The position numbers and the translations under genes are program-made. A stretch of 64,000 nucleotides of DNA, taken from assembly GCA_039820405.1 (NCBI GenBank), contig JBCBQC010000008.1, forward strand, positions 1 to 64,000, in the 5' to 3' direction. The notes under the pieces are model-generated. The model was not told the origin of the DNA, did not search any database, and worked only from the letters and a program-made list of their open reading frames with translations. Origin of the DNA: CALLVY01 sp937899855. GTDB lineage: Bacteria; Bacteroidota; Bacteroidia; Chitinophagales; Saprospiraceae. This document shows, one piece after another, positions 53,223 through 63,655 of this stretch (position 1 is the first letter of the stretch; every line of letters begins with the position of its first letter).

Positions 53223-53334
53223 TACTACATAGAGATTCGGTTAGAATATATGGTCAAAGCAAGCAAATAAAGAATTAAAAATACCGACAATCTCCGTTGC
53301 AAATACAGTAAATACTTAATCAAAAAGATAGGTC

Positions 53335-54015
53335 ATGGATATTACTTCAAAACTCAATTTCCTAGAGCAATTTCCCCTTTTTACCTCCTTTAATGAAGAA
53401 GAAAAGAAGATGTTGAGCCAGATGGTGGAGTTAAAAAAACGTCCGAAGTATTCTTACGTGTACGTTCCCGGTGACCAATCGGACAAGATTTTTTTCCTGC
53501 TCAAAGGAACCATCAAGATCGGATCCCATTCCAACGATGGCAAAGAAGTAATCAAGGCCATCCTGCACCCCATGGCGATGTTTGGCGAAATGTGCGTGGT
53601 GGGGGAGCAAAACCGCAAGGATTTTGCCCGGGTCATGAATCAGGATGCCCAGTATTTTACCCTCAAAGTAGAGGATTTTAAGCGCTTAATGCGTTCTAAC
53701 CATCAGCTATCCGTCAATGTGCTCAACATGATTGGCGACCGACTCCGGCGGGTAGAAGATCGCTTGGAATCATTGATTTTTAAGGATGCCCGTACGCGGA
53801 TCATCGATTTCATCAAGGATTCTGCCAGTAAGCGTGGTCGCCAGGTGGGTTTTGAGACCCTCATCAAGCATTCCCTCACCCAGCAGGACATCGCCAACCT
53901 CACGGGGACTTCTCGCCAGACCGTCACCTCAGTCCTCAACGAGCTCAAAAAGCTTAACCTGATCTACTTCACTCGCAAGAGTATCTTGGTAAGAGATTTG
54001 GCCAAACTCGAGTAA
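53335..54015 (+). CDS. Crp/Fnr-family regulator
   Basis: The product is 226 aa. A cyclic-nucleotide-binding-like beta domain (about 20-125, KIFFLLKGTIKIGSHSNDGKEVIKAILHPMAMFGEMCV) is followed by a winged helix (LTQQDIANLTGTSRQTVTSVLNELKKLNLI). Only one Cys is present (GEMCV), so there is no FNR-type iron-sulphur cluster. It sits directly upstream of the ACIII operon but is separated from it by a strong terminator and a separate promoter. It may regulate respiration; this is inferred from position. Confidence 0.88.
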   Translation: MDITSKLNFLEQFPLFTSFNEEEKKMLSQMVELKKRPKYSYVYVPGDQSDKIFFLLKGTIKIGSHSNDGKEVIKAILHPMAMFGEMCVVGEQNRKDFARVMNQDAQYFTLKVEDFKRLMRSNHQLSVNVLNMIGDRLRRVEDRLESLIFKDARTRIIDFIKDSASKRGRQVGFETLIKHSLTQQDIANLTGTSRQTVTSVLNELKKLNLIYFTRKSILVRDLAKLE

Positions 54016-54111
54016 ACGCGCCAGCGCAAATCGCGTTGGTAAATCATAAGAAAAGGGAGCTGCTCTAGCTCCAAATTTGTAAGAACAATAGGTTTAAAAG
54101 TGGTAAAATTT

Positions 54112-54146
54112 AAAGCCGTTTGGGTGTACGCCCAGACGGCTTTTTT
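54112..54146 (+). terminator. Terminator of the crp-type gene
   Basis: AAAGCCGTTTGGG (54112-54124) pairs with CCCAGACGGCTTT (54131-54143), with one G-U pair and a 6-nt loop, and runs into six T residues. Confidence 0.85.
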
Positions 54147-54215
54147 GTTGGAAAATCAATGCCTTGAACAATTTATTTAGAACTAATCTAAATAGTTTAG
54201 ACTTTATTCTAATTA

Positions 54216-54246
54216 TTGTTAAAATATGTAACGAATCGTATTTTTG
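54216..54246 (+). promoter_or_regulatory. Promoter of the ACIII operon
   Basis: TTG at 54216-54218, a 20-bp spacer and TATTTTTG at 54239-54246 give the same spacing as the tetR promoter. Predicted transcription starts near 54253, about 65 nt before actA. Confidence 0.55.
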
Positions 54247-54316
54247 CGGTGACAGAAAAATGACAGAGCATACTGTTTTGTTTTTCGGGTTCAATCACTA
54301 CATAGAATGCAAAGAT

Positions 54317-55762
54317 ATGATGATTAGTAGATCATTGGTGACCAAATTATTATTTTTCCTCACGCTCAGCTTCTTTTCTTCCGCTCTTTTTGCCCAAGAG
54401 GCCAACCTCGATGAGGGCAAGGCCATCTTCAAGGGCAACTGTGCGACCTGCCACAACAAGAACATGAAGGACAAGATGACTGGCCCCGCTCTCGGTGGGG
54501 TAGAGGAGCGTTGGGAAGGCCGGGAAGAACTGCTCTACGCGTGGATTCGGAATTCCCAGGCCGTCATCGCCACGGGAGACGCCTACGCGGTAAGCCTGTA
54601 CAAAGAGTACAACAACTCCGTGATGACCGCTTTCCCCAATCTGACTGATGACCAGATTCGCAACATGCTGGCCTACATCGATGGGGTGTACAAGGGAACC
54701 TACGGCCCCACGCTCGCCGTGGTCAATCCGGTTGGTGATACGGGGGCAGGAGCACCCAAGGAAGGCAGTAACTTCCTCTATTTTACCCTTTTCCTCATTT
54801 TGGCCATCCTGGCCATCGTGCTGGCTCGGATCGTATCCAACCTCCGCCACATGGCTCAGGTCAGGGAAGGTGGTGAGGTGGCGCCCCGCGCTACTCTGAT
54901 GGATGTCATCACCAGCAAGGGGGTGGTCGGCTTTGCCGTATTCTCCCTCGTTGTACTCGGAGGCTACACCAGCGTAAACAACGCCATCGATTTGGGACGG
55001 CAGCAGGGCTACGCTCCCGATCAGCCGATTAAGTTTTCGCACGCCACTCACGCCGGTCTGCAAAAAATTGACTGTCAGTACTGCCACGACGGCGCTCGCC
55101 GCTCCAAGCACTCGGTCATTCCGGCGGCTAATACCTGTATGAACTGCCACAAGGCCATCAAATACGGTTCGGAGTACGGTACGGCTGAATTGACCAAAAT
55201 CTACGCCTCAGTGGGCTACAATCCGAATAACGATACCTACATCGAAGATGCGGATGGCATGGACAATGCCGATTTCGAGAACATCTACAAGAAATGGATC
55301 AAGGAGCAGTTTGTGGAAAAGAAAGAAACTGAGCCCCGCTACGAGGGCAACGCCAAGCGACTGCTGGCGGCGGCCGAAGAGGCAGCAGAAACCCAGTGGG
55401 ATGGTATCGTAACCTCCCTCACCAACGATCAGAAGGAAAAAATTTACGGCCCGATCGAGTGGATTCGCATTCACAACTTGCCCGATCATGCTTACTTCAA
55501 CCACGCCCAGCACGTTTCGGTGGGTAAGGTAGAATGTCAGACCTGCCACGGTCCGATCGAGAAAATGGAGGTAGTGGCTCAGCATTCTCCGCTTTCGATG
55601 GGTTGGTGTATCAATTGTCACCGCCAGACGGAAGTACAGTTTGCGGACAATGAGTACTACCAGTCCTACGAGTTGTATCACGAGCAAATCAAGAATGGGG
55701 AGCGCGATAAGGTAACGGTAGAGGACATCGGCGGATTGGAATGCCAAAAGTGTCACTACTAA
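54317..55762 (+). CDS. actA: ACIII subunit ActA, six-heme cytochrome c
   Basis: The product is 480 or 481 aa (adjacent ATGs at 54317 and 54320) with a signal peptide ending near FAQ. An N-terminal mono-heme cytochrome domain (CATCH at about 41-45) is followed by membrane helices (FTLFLILAILAIVLARIV, VVGFAVFSLVVLGGY) and a five-heme part (CQYCH, CMNCH, CQTCH, CINCH, CQKCH, the last at the C terminus). ActA carries electrons inside the quinol:cytochrome c/oxygen reductase supercomplex. The extra N-terminal heme domain makes six CxxCH motifs, against the five usually described for ActA. Confidence 0.9.
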   Translation: MMISRSLVTKLLFFLTLSFFSSALFAQEANLDEGKAIFKGNCATCHNKNMKDKMTGPALGGVEERWEGREELLYAWIRNSQAVIATGDAYAVSLYKEYNNSVMTAFPNLTDDQIRNMLAYIDGVYKGTYGPTLAVVNPVGDTGAGAPKEGSNFLYFTLFLILAILAIVLARIVSNLRHMAQVREGGEVAPRATLMDVITSKGVVGFAVFSLVVLGGYTSVNNAIDLGRQQGYAPDQPIKFSHATHAGLQKIDCQYCHDGARRSKHSVIPAANTCMNCHKAIKYGSEYGTAELTKIYASVGYNPNNDTYIEDADGMDNADFENIYKKWIKEQFVEKKETEPRYEGNAKRLLAAAEEAAETQWDGIVTSLTNDQKEKIYGPIEWIRIHNLPDHAYFNHAQHVSVGKVECQTCHGPIEKMEVVAQHSPLSMGWCINCHRQTEVQFADNEYYQSYELYHEQIKNGERDKVTVEDIGGLECQKCHY

Positions 55763-55823
55763 CTACCATACCCCCAGTTAATAATACAAAAATCACATAC
55801 CGTATTTTACATACAAATAAGAC

Positions 55824-58800
55824 ATGGAGAAACAGAATAATAAAGTTTGGGTAGGCATCAGCGATAGGAGCAATGATCCCGAACTCGTGCAGATGGCACA
55901 ACAAGAGTTTGTGGAGTTGCCCATTATTGACACCCTCTCCAAAGATGACTCGGTAGAGCTGAAGAGTAATCGTCGTGATTTTTTAAAGTACCTCGGCTTT
56001 GGTCTGGGAGCGGCTACGCTGGCCAGCTGTGAGACGCCGGTACGTCGGGCCATCCCCTACGTGGTCAAGCCGGACAAGATCGTACCCGGTGTAGCGACCT
56101 TCTACGCTTCGACTTTTGTCAACGGTGGTGATTTTGCCCCCGTTTTGGTCAAGACGCGGGAAGGACGGCCCATCAAATTGGATGGCAATAAGCTTTCCTC
56201 CGTTACCAAGGGAGGAACGGACGCTCGGGCCCAGGCCAGTGTCCTGAGTCTTTACGATACGGCTCGTTTGCGCAATCCCGGCATCGTCAACAACGATGAG
56301 GTGAAGGCCATGACTTGGGAGGAGTTGGACAGTGCGGTAAAGGGACAGCTCAACGGTAGTTCCCGCATTCGCATCGTGACCAAAACCCTGATGAGCCCCA
56401 TCACCCGTCAGGCGGTCGCGGATTTTAAGGAAAAATATCCCAACACCGAGATCGTACAGTACGATCCGGTTTCGAGTTCGGCCATTTTATTGGCCAACGA
56501 GGCTTGTTTTGGTCAGCGGGTCATTCCCAGCTACCACTTCAACAATGCCGATATGGTGGTCAGCTTTGGTGCGGACTTCCTGGGTACCTGGATTTCTCCT
56601 TCGGAGTACTCTTGTCAGTACACCAAAGGCCGGATGATCAACCTGAGCGATCCCAAAATGTCGCGCCACATTCAGGTAGAGGCCGGTATGACCATGACGG
56701 GTTCCAACGCCGACAATCGGATCATGATCCGGCCGACGGAGCAAGGAGCGGCGATTGCCACGCTCTACAATGCCCTTGCTGCCAAGACCGGTGCGCCCAC
56801 CGTTGGTGCACCCCAGATCAATGAAAAAGCCGCGGCGGCGCTCCGCAAAGTAGCCGGCGACCTGATCGATCACCGTGGGCACGCCCTGGTGGTTTCGGGG
56901 TCGAATAATACCGGCGAGCAAATTCTGGTCAACAAAATTAATGACCTGATCGACAGCTACGGCTCCACGATCGATTTTGGTCACGTATCCTACCAACGGC
57001 AGGGGATCGACCGCGACGTCCGCAACTTGGTACGCGAGATGAACGCGGGCAGTATTGATGCCCTTTTTGTGCTCAATGCCAACCCGGCTTTCGATCTGCC
57101 CGATGCCGAGGCTTTCACCAACGGTATGGCCAAGGTAAAACTGCGGGTTTCTTTCAACCAAACGATGGACGAAACGACCGCGCAGTGTACGCACATCGCG
57201 CCCGCCAACCACTTCCTCGAATCCTGGGGAGACGTACACCCCAAGCGGGGGCACTACGGCTTGATTCAGCCTACGATTGCCCGTTTGTTTGACACCCGTC
57301 AGGCGGAATCCAGCTTTTTGGTCTGGTCGGAAGCGGCCACTTATCAGCCGGAAGCGGAGCAGCCCATCTACGAATACCTCAAGGCCTACTGGGAGGCCAA
57401 TATTTTCTCCCAGCAGACCGAGTTCTTGACTTTCCAAACCTTTTGGGACAATGCGCTCCACGATGGTTTGGTCGAATTTCCCGTCGACGTACAAACGCCC
57501 GCCTTTGGTGGCGACGTAGCGGCCGCGGCGGCCCGCATCACGAAAGTGGGTAGCTCGGATATGGAAATCGGTTTCTACGAAACGATCAACGTCGGTGCGG
57601 GGCAGTACGCGGGCAATCCCTGGCTACAGGAGCTACCCGATCCCGTCACACGCTGCGTATGGGGCAATTACCTTCAGGTGCCCATCCACTGGGATGTGGA
57701 TCAAAACAGCTTTGTGGGTTACAACAACATCGGTAGTGAGAATGCCAAGGGTTGGGCCGACTTTGTCGATCTAACGGTTGGCGAGGACCAGAAGCGCGTA
57801 ACGGCCATCCCTCAGTTTGGCCAGATGAGCGGTACGGTGATGATGGCGCTGGGTTACGGACGGACCAAAGGCGGTAAAGCGGCCAAGGGCATCGGAATTG
57901 ACGTCTTTTCCTGGTTGAATGTCGACGATGATGGCAACACCCAGTATTTTGCCGAAAACGTAGCGCTCTCGGAATCGTTGGGTCGCGATAAGTACGCCTC
58001 GGTTCAGTACCACCACACGATGGGGGTCACGGGACCGGATGAGAACGGAGAGACGATCAACGTGGATGAAAAGGCGATCGGACCGGCGGGTTACCAAGGT
58101 TCCCTCACCAATCGTTCGATCATTTTCCACTCCAACATCAAGGACCTCAAGGAATTTGTACACGGTGTCCCGGGTGATCCGATCAACGTCGGTTTGATCG
58201 AGAAGCGCAAGGAATACAACCACCTCAACGATCAGACGCTGTACCCCTATAAGGAATACACGGAAAAATACTACAGCCAGGGCCACCATTGGGGCTTGTA
58301 CATCGATATGAGTGCCTGTACCGGATGCGGTGCCTGCGTAGTGGCCTGTCAGGCGGAAAACAACATCCCGGTAGTGGGCAAAGATGAGGTGCACCGTCAC
58401 CACGAAATGTCCTGGCTACGGATTGACCGCTACTACTACGGTGATGCGGAGAACCCCAACGTGGTGTACCAGCCGATGATGTGCCAGCACTGCGACAATG
58501 CGCCCTGTGAAAACGTTTGCCCGGTAGCCGCTACCAACCATAGTGGAGAGGGGCTCAACCAGATGACTTACAACCGTTGTATCGGTACGCGCTACTGCGC
58601 CAACAACTGCCCCTACAAGGTGCGTCGTTTCAACTGGTTGGATTACACCTCGGCGGATTTGTTCTCGCAAAACGAGGTCAACCTCAACAAGGGAATCGAT
58701 GGTGCGGATCCGATGGTGTACATGTCAGATAACCTGACCCGGATGGTCCTCAACCCCGACGTGACGGTACGTTCGCGGGGAGTGATTGAGAAGTGCAGCT

Positions 58801-59075
58801 TCTGCGTACAGAATATCCAGGAAGCCAAGTTGACCGCCAAGCGGGAGAAGCGCCGCCTCCGGGATGGCGATATTCGCTCGGCTTGTCAGACGGCCTGCCC
58901 CACGGGAGGCATTGTCTTTGGCGACACCAACGATCCCGAAAGTGCCGTATCCAAGATGATGAAGAGTCAGTTGGGGTACCGGGTACTGGAAGAGGTCAAT
59001 ACACAGTCGTCGGTGGTGTACGCCGCCAAGATTGACAACCGCGATGAGGATTTGGATGCCATTCTGAATTCCTAG
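55824..59075 (+). CDS. actB: ACIII subunit ActB, molybdopterin-like/iron-sulphur protein
   Basis: The product is 1083 aa. A Tat signal (NRRDFLKYLGFGLGAATLASC) ends in a lipobox-like Cys, so the protein may be lipid-anchored in the periplasm. About residues 60-780 form a molybdopterin-oxidoreductase-like domain that carries no cofactor in characterised complexes. The last 270 residues hold four Cys clusters: CTGCGACVVAC, CQHCDNAPCENVCP, CIGTRYCANNCP and CSFCVQNIQEA with CQTACP. It accepts electrons from the quinol site in ActC. Length is normal. Confidence 0.95.
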   Translation: MEKQNNKVWVGISDRSNDPELVQMAQQEFVELPIIDTLSKDDSVELKSNRRDFLKYLGFGLGAATLASCETPVRRAIPYVVKPDKIVPGVATFYASTFVNGGDFAPVLVKTREGRPIKLDGNKLSSVTKGGTDARAQASVLSLYDTARLRNPGIVNNDEVKAMTWEELDSAVKGQLNGSSRIRIVTKTLMSPITRQAVADFKEKYPNTEIVQYDPVSSSAILLANEACFGQRVIPSYHFNNADMVVSFGADFLGTWISPSEYSCQYTKGRMINLSDPKMSRHIQVEAGMTMTGSNADNRIMIRPTEQGAAIATLYNALAAKTGAPTVGAPQINEKAAAALRKVAGDLIDHRGHALVVSGSNNTGEQILVNKINDLIDSYGSTIDFGHVSYQRQGIDRDVRNLVREMNAGSIDALFVLNANPAFDLPDAEAFTNGMAKVKLRVSFNQTMDETTAQCTHIAPANHFLESWGDVHPKRGHYGLIQPTIARLFDTRQAESSFLVWSEAATYQPEAEQPIYEYLKAYWEANIFSQQTEFLTFQTFWDNALHDGLVEFPVDVQTPAFGGDVAAAAARITKVGSSDMEIGFYETINVGAGQYAGNPWLQELPDPVTRCVWGNYLQVPIHWDVDQNSFVGYNNIGSENAKGWADFVDLTVGEDQKRVTAIPQFGQMSGTVMMALGYGRTKGGKAAKGIGIDVFSWLNVDDDGNTQYFAENVALSESLGRDKYASVQYHHTMGVTGPDENGETINVDEKAIGPAGYQGSLTNRSIIFHSNIKDLKEFVHGVPGDPINVGLIEKRKEYNHLNDQTLYPYKEYTEKYYSQGHHWGLYIDMSACTGCGACVVACQAENNIPVVGKDEVHRHHEMSWLRIDRYYYGDAENPNVVYQPMMCQHCDNAPCENVCPVAATNHSGEGLNQMTYNRCIGTRYCANNCPYKVRRFNWLDYTSADLFSQNEVNLNKGIDGADPMVYMSDNLTRMVLNPDVTVRSRGVIEKCSFCVQNIQEAKLTAKREKRRLRDGDIRSACQTACPTGGIVFGDTNDPESAVSKMMKSQLGYRVLEEVNTQSSVVYAAKIDNRDEDLDAILNS

Positions 59076-59132
59076 GTAGCAATAGTTTAGAAATGAAATG
59101 GGGCCCCGGGCCCCGCTAGATAATCAACAATT

Positions 59133-60551
<1,419 letters not shown>

Positions 60552-60591
60552 AAATAAGGGCAAGGCTCAAAACAGCTAAAAGAAAAAGACA

Positions 60592-61125
60592 ATGGCAACA
60601 GCAACGCACAACGAGGTATTATTCGGTCTCTACGATGACGAAGAAATCCTGATGGATGCCGTCAAGGAGGCCAATGCGCAGCACCTCACCATCATGGACG
60701 TTTATACGCCCTTCCCCGTCCACGGCTTGGATCCGCTCCTGGGGCTGAAAGAGTCGCGGCTGCACATCGCGGGCTTTATCTACGGTTCGATTGGGACGAT
60801 GACCGCTTTTGGGGTGATGACCTGGATTTTTACCCGGGATTGGCCCATCATTTTTGGGGGAAAGCCCTACTGGTCGGTGCCTTCGTTTATCCCGATCACC
60901 TTTGAGTTGACCGTGCTGTTTGCGGCCATCGGAATGGTGGTTACCTTTTACACGGTTTGTGGCTTGGGGCCCGGCGTGACCAACCCCACCCTGGACGATC
61001 GCATCACGGACGATAAGTTTTGCATCGCATTTCGGACCAATAACTCCTCGGAGGAGGAAATCAGTTCGCTGCGTTCGTTCTTTGACCGTACGGGGGCTTC
61101 ATTTATTAATACTAAGACCATTTGA
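60592..61125 (+). CDS. actD: ACIII subunit ActD (DUF3341)
   Basis: The product is 177 aa. A soluble N-terminal part (LFGLYDDEEILMDAVKEANAQHLTIMDVYTPFPVHGLD) precedes two membrane helices (AGFIYGSIGTMTAFGVMTWIF, TFELTVLFAAIGMVVTFYTV). This is the DUF3341 family that forms ActD of alternative complex III. It carries no cofactor motif. Confidence 0.93.
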   Translation: MATATHNEVLFGLYDDEEILMDAVKEANAQHLTIMDVYTPFPVHGLDPLLGLKESRLHIAGFIYGSIGTMTAFGVMTWIFTRDWPIIFGGKPYWSVPSFIPITFELTVLFAAIGMVVTFYTVCGLGPGVTNPTLDDRITDDKFCIAFRTNNSSEEEISSLRSFFDRTGASFINTKTI

Positions 61126-61145
61126 GGATAGGTAAATCATTGATA

Positions 61146-62237
61146 ATGAATAATAACTTTTTCATCATCGCCGTCGTTTGTGTTTTGCTGGTGTTCAGTG
61201 CCTGTTCGCCGGCGGACAACAATTACCCCGGTACGGAGTACATGCCGGACATGGGGCACTCGATTGCGTACGAGTCCAATCACTACGATTATTACTATTA
61301 CAATACGTGGGGTACGGAAGAAGAATACCACAAGATGGCGCAACCACGCGAGCCCGTAGCGGGAACCATCGCCCGGGGTTACGCCGGTGTGGCCAATACC
61401 GGCTACCAGTCGAAGAAGCGCAAAGCCGTCTTGGCCTCCATGAAAGGCATTCCCATCAACGGGAGCGTTCCCTACCACTTCGAAGACACCGAAGAGGAGC
61501 GGCTCCGGGCAACGGCCGAGCTGATCGACAATCCCTTTCCCATTACGGACGATGGCCTGGCCCGGGGTAAAGAATTGTACGAGACCTTTTGTGGCATCTG
61601 CCACGGGAACAAAGGGGATGGTAACGGTTACTTGGTGGCGGAAGACAATCCCAACGCCAAGTACCCCGCCCAACCGGCCATTTTGATCAACGATGAGTTT
61701 ACCTCTACTTCCAACGGTCGCTTGTACCACGCCATCATCTACGGTAAAAACGTAATGGGTGGCTACGCCGACAAAATGTCTTACGAAGAGCGCTGGCAGG
61801 TAGTCCACTACATCCGCGCGCTCCAGGCCAAAGACCGCAAGCTGGTCTATGCCGAAGAAGGCAATAGCCTGAATAGCGTTGATGTACCGGCTTTCCGGCT
61901 GGCTCAGAATGAAGAAGAGCCCTACGATTCTCGAATCAACCTGCACGACCCGGGCTACATGCCGGGTTGGGGCAACGACGGTCATCACGGCGGACACGGT
62001 GGCGACCACGGCGGTAGTCACGGCCACGATGATGGTCATGGTACCGGTCATGATAGCCACGGTAGCGGCCACGACGATGGTCATCACGGGGAGTCCGGCG
62101 ACGGTCATCACGGCGAGGGCCACGATAGCGGCCACGGTCACGATGACGGACATCAGGATGGACACCACGACGGAGATCACCAGAAAGACGATCACGGACA
62201 TTCGGAGGGGCATTCCAGTGGGGAGACGCACCACTAG
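61146..62237 (+). CDS. actE: ACIII subunit ActE, mono-heme lipoprotein with His-rich tail
   Basis: The product is 363 aa. The lipobox FSAC (Cys20) marks a lipoprotein. A single heme motif CGICH (149-153) with a class-I fold and a distal Met (NVMGGYADKM) makes it the terminal electron donor subunit. Residues 276-363 are an unusual tail of 88 residues with 26 His, together with Gly and Asp, in GHDDGH-type repeats. Such a tail is likely to bind metal ions, perhaps copper for the downstream oxidase. ATG at 61146 was preferred to a start overlapping actD because it opens the lipoprotein signal. Confidence 0.92.
   Translation: MNNNFFIIAVVCVLLVFSACSPADNNYPGTEYMPDMGHSIAYESNHYDYYYYNTWGTEEEYHKMAQPREPVAGTIARGYAGVANTGYQSKKRKAVLASMKGIPINGSVPYHFEDTEEERLRATAELIDNPFPITDDGLARGKELYETFCGICHGNKGDGNGYLVAEDNPNAKYPAQPAILINDEFTSTSNGRLYHAIIYGKNVMGGYADKMSYEERWQVVHYIRALQAKDRKLVYAEEGNSLNSVDVPAFRLAQNEEEPYDSRINLHDPGYMPGWGNDGHHGGHGGDHGGSHGHDDGHGTGHDSHGSGHDDGHHGESGDGHHGEGHDSGHGHDDGHQDGHHDGDHQKDDHGHSEGHSSGETHH
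61975..62234 (+). repeat. His-tail codon repeats in actE
   Basis: Imperfect tandem repeats of GGTCAYGAYGAY-type codons encode the GH/DGH tail. The stretch is prone to slippage, so its length may vary between strains. Confidence 0.6.
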
Positions 62238-62322
62238 GGTGGACGCGAAGCAGTAGTGATGATGGAGGCGCGGTAGCGCGGTATTCAGTTGAACAAAAAC
62301 ATTAATTTACATACTAAGTAAG

Positions 62323-63600
62323 ATGAATAATCAATTCGTATTTGAGGGCCGACAAAAAGCAGTGCTGGGAAGCTTGATACTCTTGGGGATCATCTGTTTG
62401 GTCATCACTTTTGTGACCGACGATGCCTACCACACGCGGTTTTGGACGAACTTCTTACACAATACGGTCTTCTTTACGGGAGTCTCATTTATGTCGCTGT
62501 TTATCCTGGCAGCCTTCACTACAGCCTATTCCGGTTGGCATACGGTGATGAAGCGGGTCTGGGAAGCCTATTCTGGCTTTTTGGTGGTCGGTTTTGTCTT
62601 TTTGCTTTTCTTGGTAGCGGGAGTTTGGATGCACTGGCATCACCTGTACCACTGGGCAGCGGATGGGATCACGGACATCAGCGATCCCCACTACGATGCG
62701 ATTTTGGCGGGGAAGTCGGGTTTTCTCAATAAAAATTGGTACACCTTTGGTACGGTGGTCATCGTTTCGGTATGGGCCTTTTTTGCCTACCGCTTGCGGA
62801 GTTTATCCCTTCAGGAAGACGAGCGTGGCGGAGACGGTTACGCCATCCACCGGAAGATTAAATTTGTTTCGGCCATTTTCCTGCCCATCGCCGCTTTTAC
62901 GAGCTGCGCGATGATCTGGCAGTGGGTCATGTCCATCGATGCGCACTGGTACAGTACGATGTTTGCCTGGTACGCTACGGCCAGTTGGGCCGTTTCCGCC
63001 TTTGCCATCACGATTTTGACCTTGATTTACCTCAAGTCCAAGGGCTATTACCCCAACGTTACCGCCGAGCACTTTCACGATATTGGCAAATACCTTTTCG
63101 GCATCAGCGTTTTTTGGACGTACCTGTGGTTTTCGCAGTTTATGCTGATCTGGTACGCCAACGTAGGGGAGGAGACGGGTTATTTCCTCCTCCGCCGCGA
63201 CAATTATACCTTTATTTGGTACGCCAATCTGGTATTGAACTTCGTCCTGCCCTTTTTGGTCTTGATGCGCAACGATACCAAGCGTAAATTTGGAACGCTG
63301 GCCTTTGTTTCGATCATCGTACTGATTGGCCACTGGATTGACTTTTTTATGATGGTCAAGCCGGGAGCGCTGATTACGGCCAAAGAGGCGGCTTTACTGG
63401 AGGCGGGCGGTCACGCGGGTCACCACGAAATGACCTACGAGTTTATGATGGGTTTTACCATTCCCGGATTCCTGGAAATTGGAACTTTTCTGGGCTTTGG
63501 GGCCCTATTTATGTACGTTGCTTTCACCCAACTGGCGAAAGCCAAGCTCGAGCCCGAGCACGATCCATATTTGGCGGAAAGTTTGCACCATCACGTTTAA
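62323..63600 (+). CDS. actF: ACIII subunit ActF, NrfD-like membrane protein
   Basis: The product is 425 aa with about ten membrane helices, the second NrfD-like subunit, which lacks a quinol site in described complexes. Typical segments include FWTNFLHNTVFFTGVSFMSLFILAAF, CAMIWQWVMSIDAHWYSTMF and WTYLWFSQFMLIWYANVGEE. The C terminus is His-containing and soluble. It lies 85 bp after actE and 55 bp before coxB. Confidence 0.93.
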   Translation: MNNQFVFEGRQKAVLGSLILLGIICLVITFVTDDAYHTRFWTNFLHNTVFFTGVSFMSLFILAAFTTAYSGWHTVMKRVWEAYSGFLVVGFVFLLFLVAGVWMHWHHLYHWAADGITDISDPHYDAILAGKSGFLNKNWYTFGTVVIVSVWAFFAYRLRSLSLQEDERGGDGYAIHRKIKFVSAIFLPIAAFTSCAMIWQWVMSIDAHWYSTMFAWYATASWAVSAFAITILTLIYLKSKGYYPNVTAEHFHDIGKYLFGISVFWTYLWFSQFMLIWYANVGEETGYFLLRRDNYTFIWYANLVLNFVLPFLVLMRNDTKRKFGTLAFVSIIVLIGHWIDFFMMVKPGALITAKEAALLEAGGHAGHHEMTYEFMMGFTIPGFLEIGTFLGFGALFMYVAFTQLAKAKLEPEHDPYLAESLHHHV

Positions 63601-63655
63601 ACTCCGGCGAGGGCTCATTCGTTTAATTTATAGCAATTGATTTAAATAGCATATA

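Larger units (their letters stand above)
54016..54316. other. Gap between crp-type gene and ACIII operon
   Basis: This gap holds a GGAGCT/AGCTCC hairpin (54056-54072), a strong terminator (54112-54146) and a promoter (54216-54246). The reading frame of actA is open across part of it, but the residues are not cytochrome-like. Confidence 0.6.

Noticed and set aside
53335..54015. FNR-type oxygen sensor
   Set aside because: The protein has one Cys only and no N-terminal cluster ligands.
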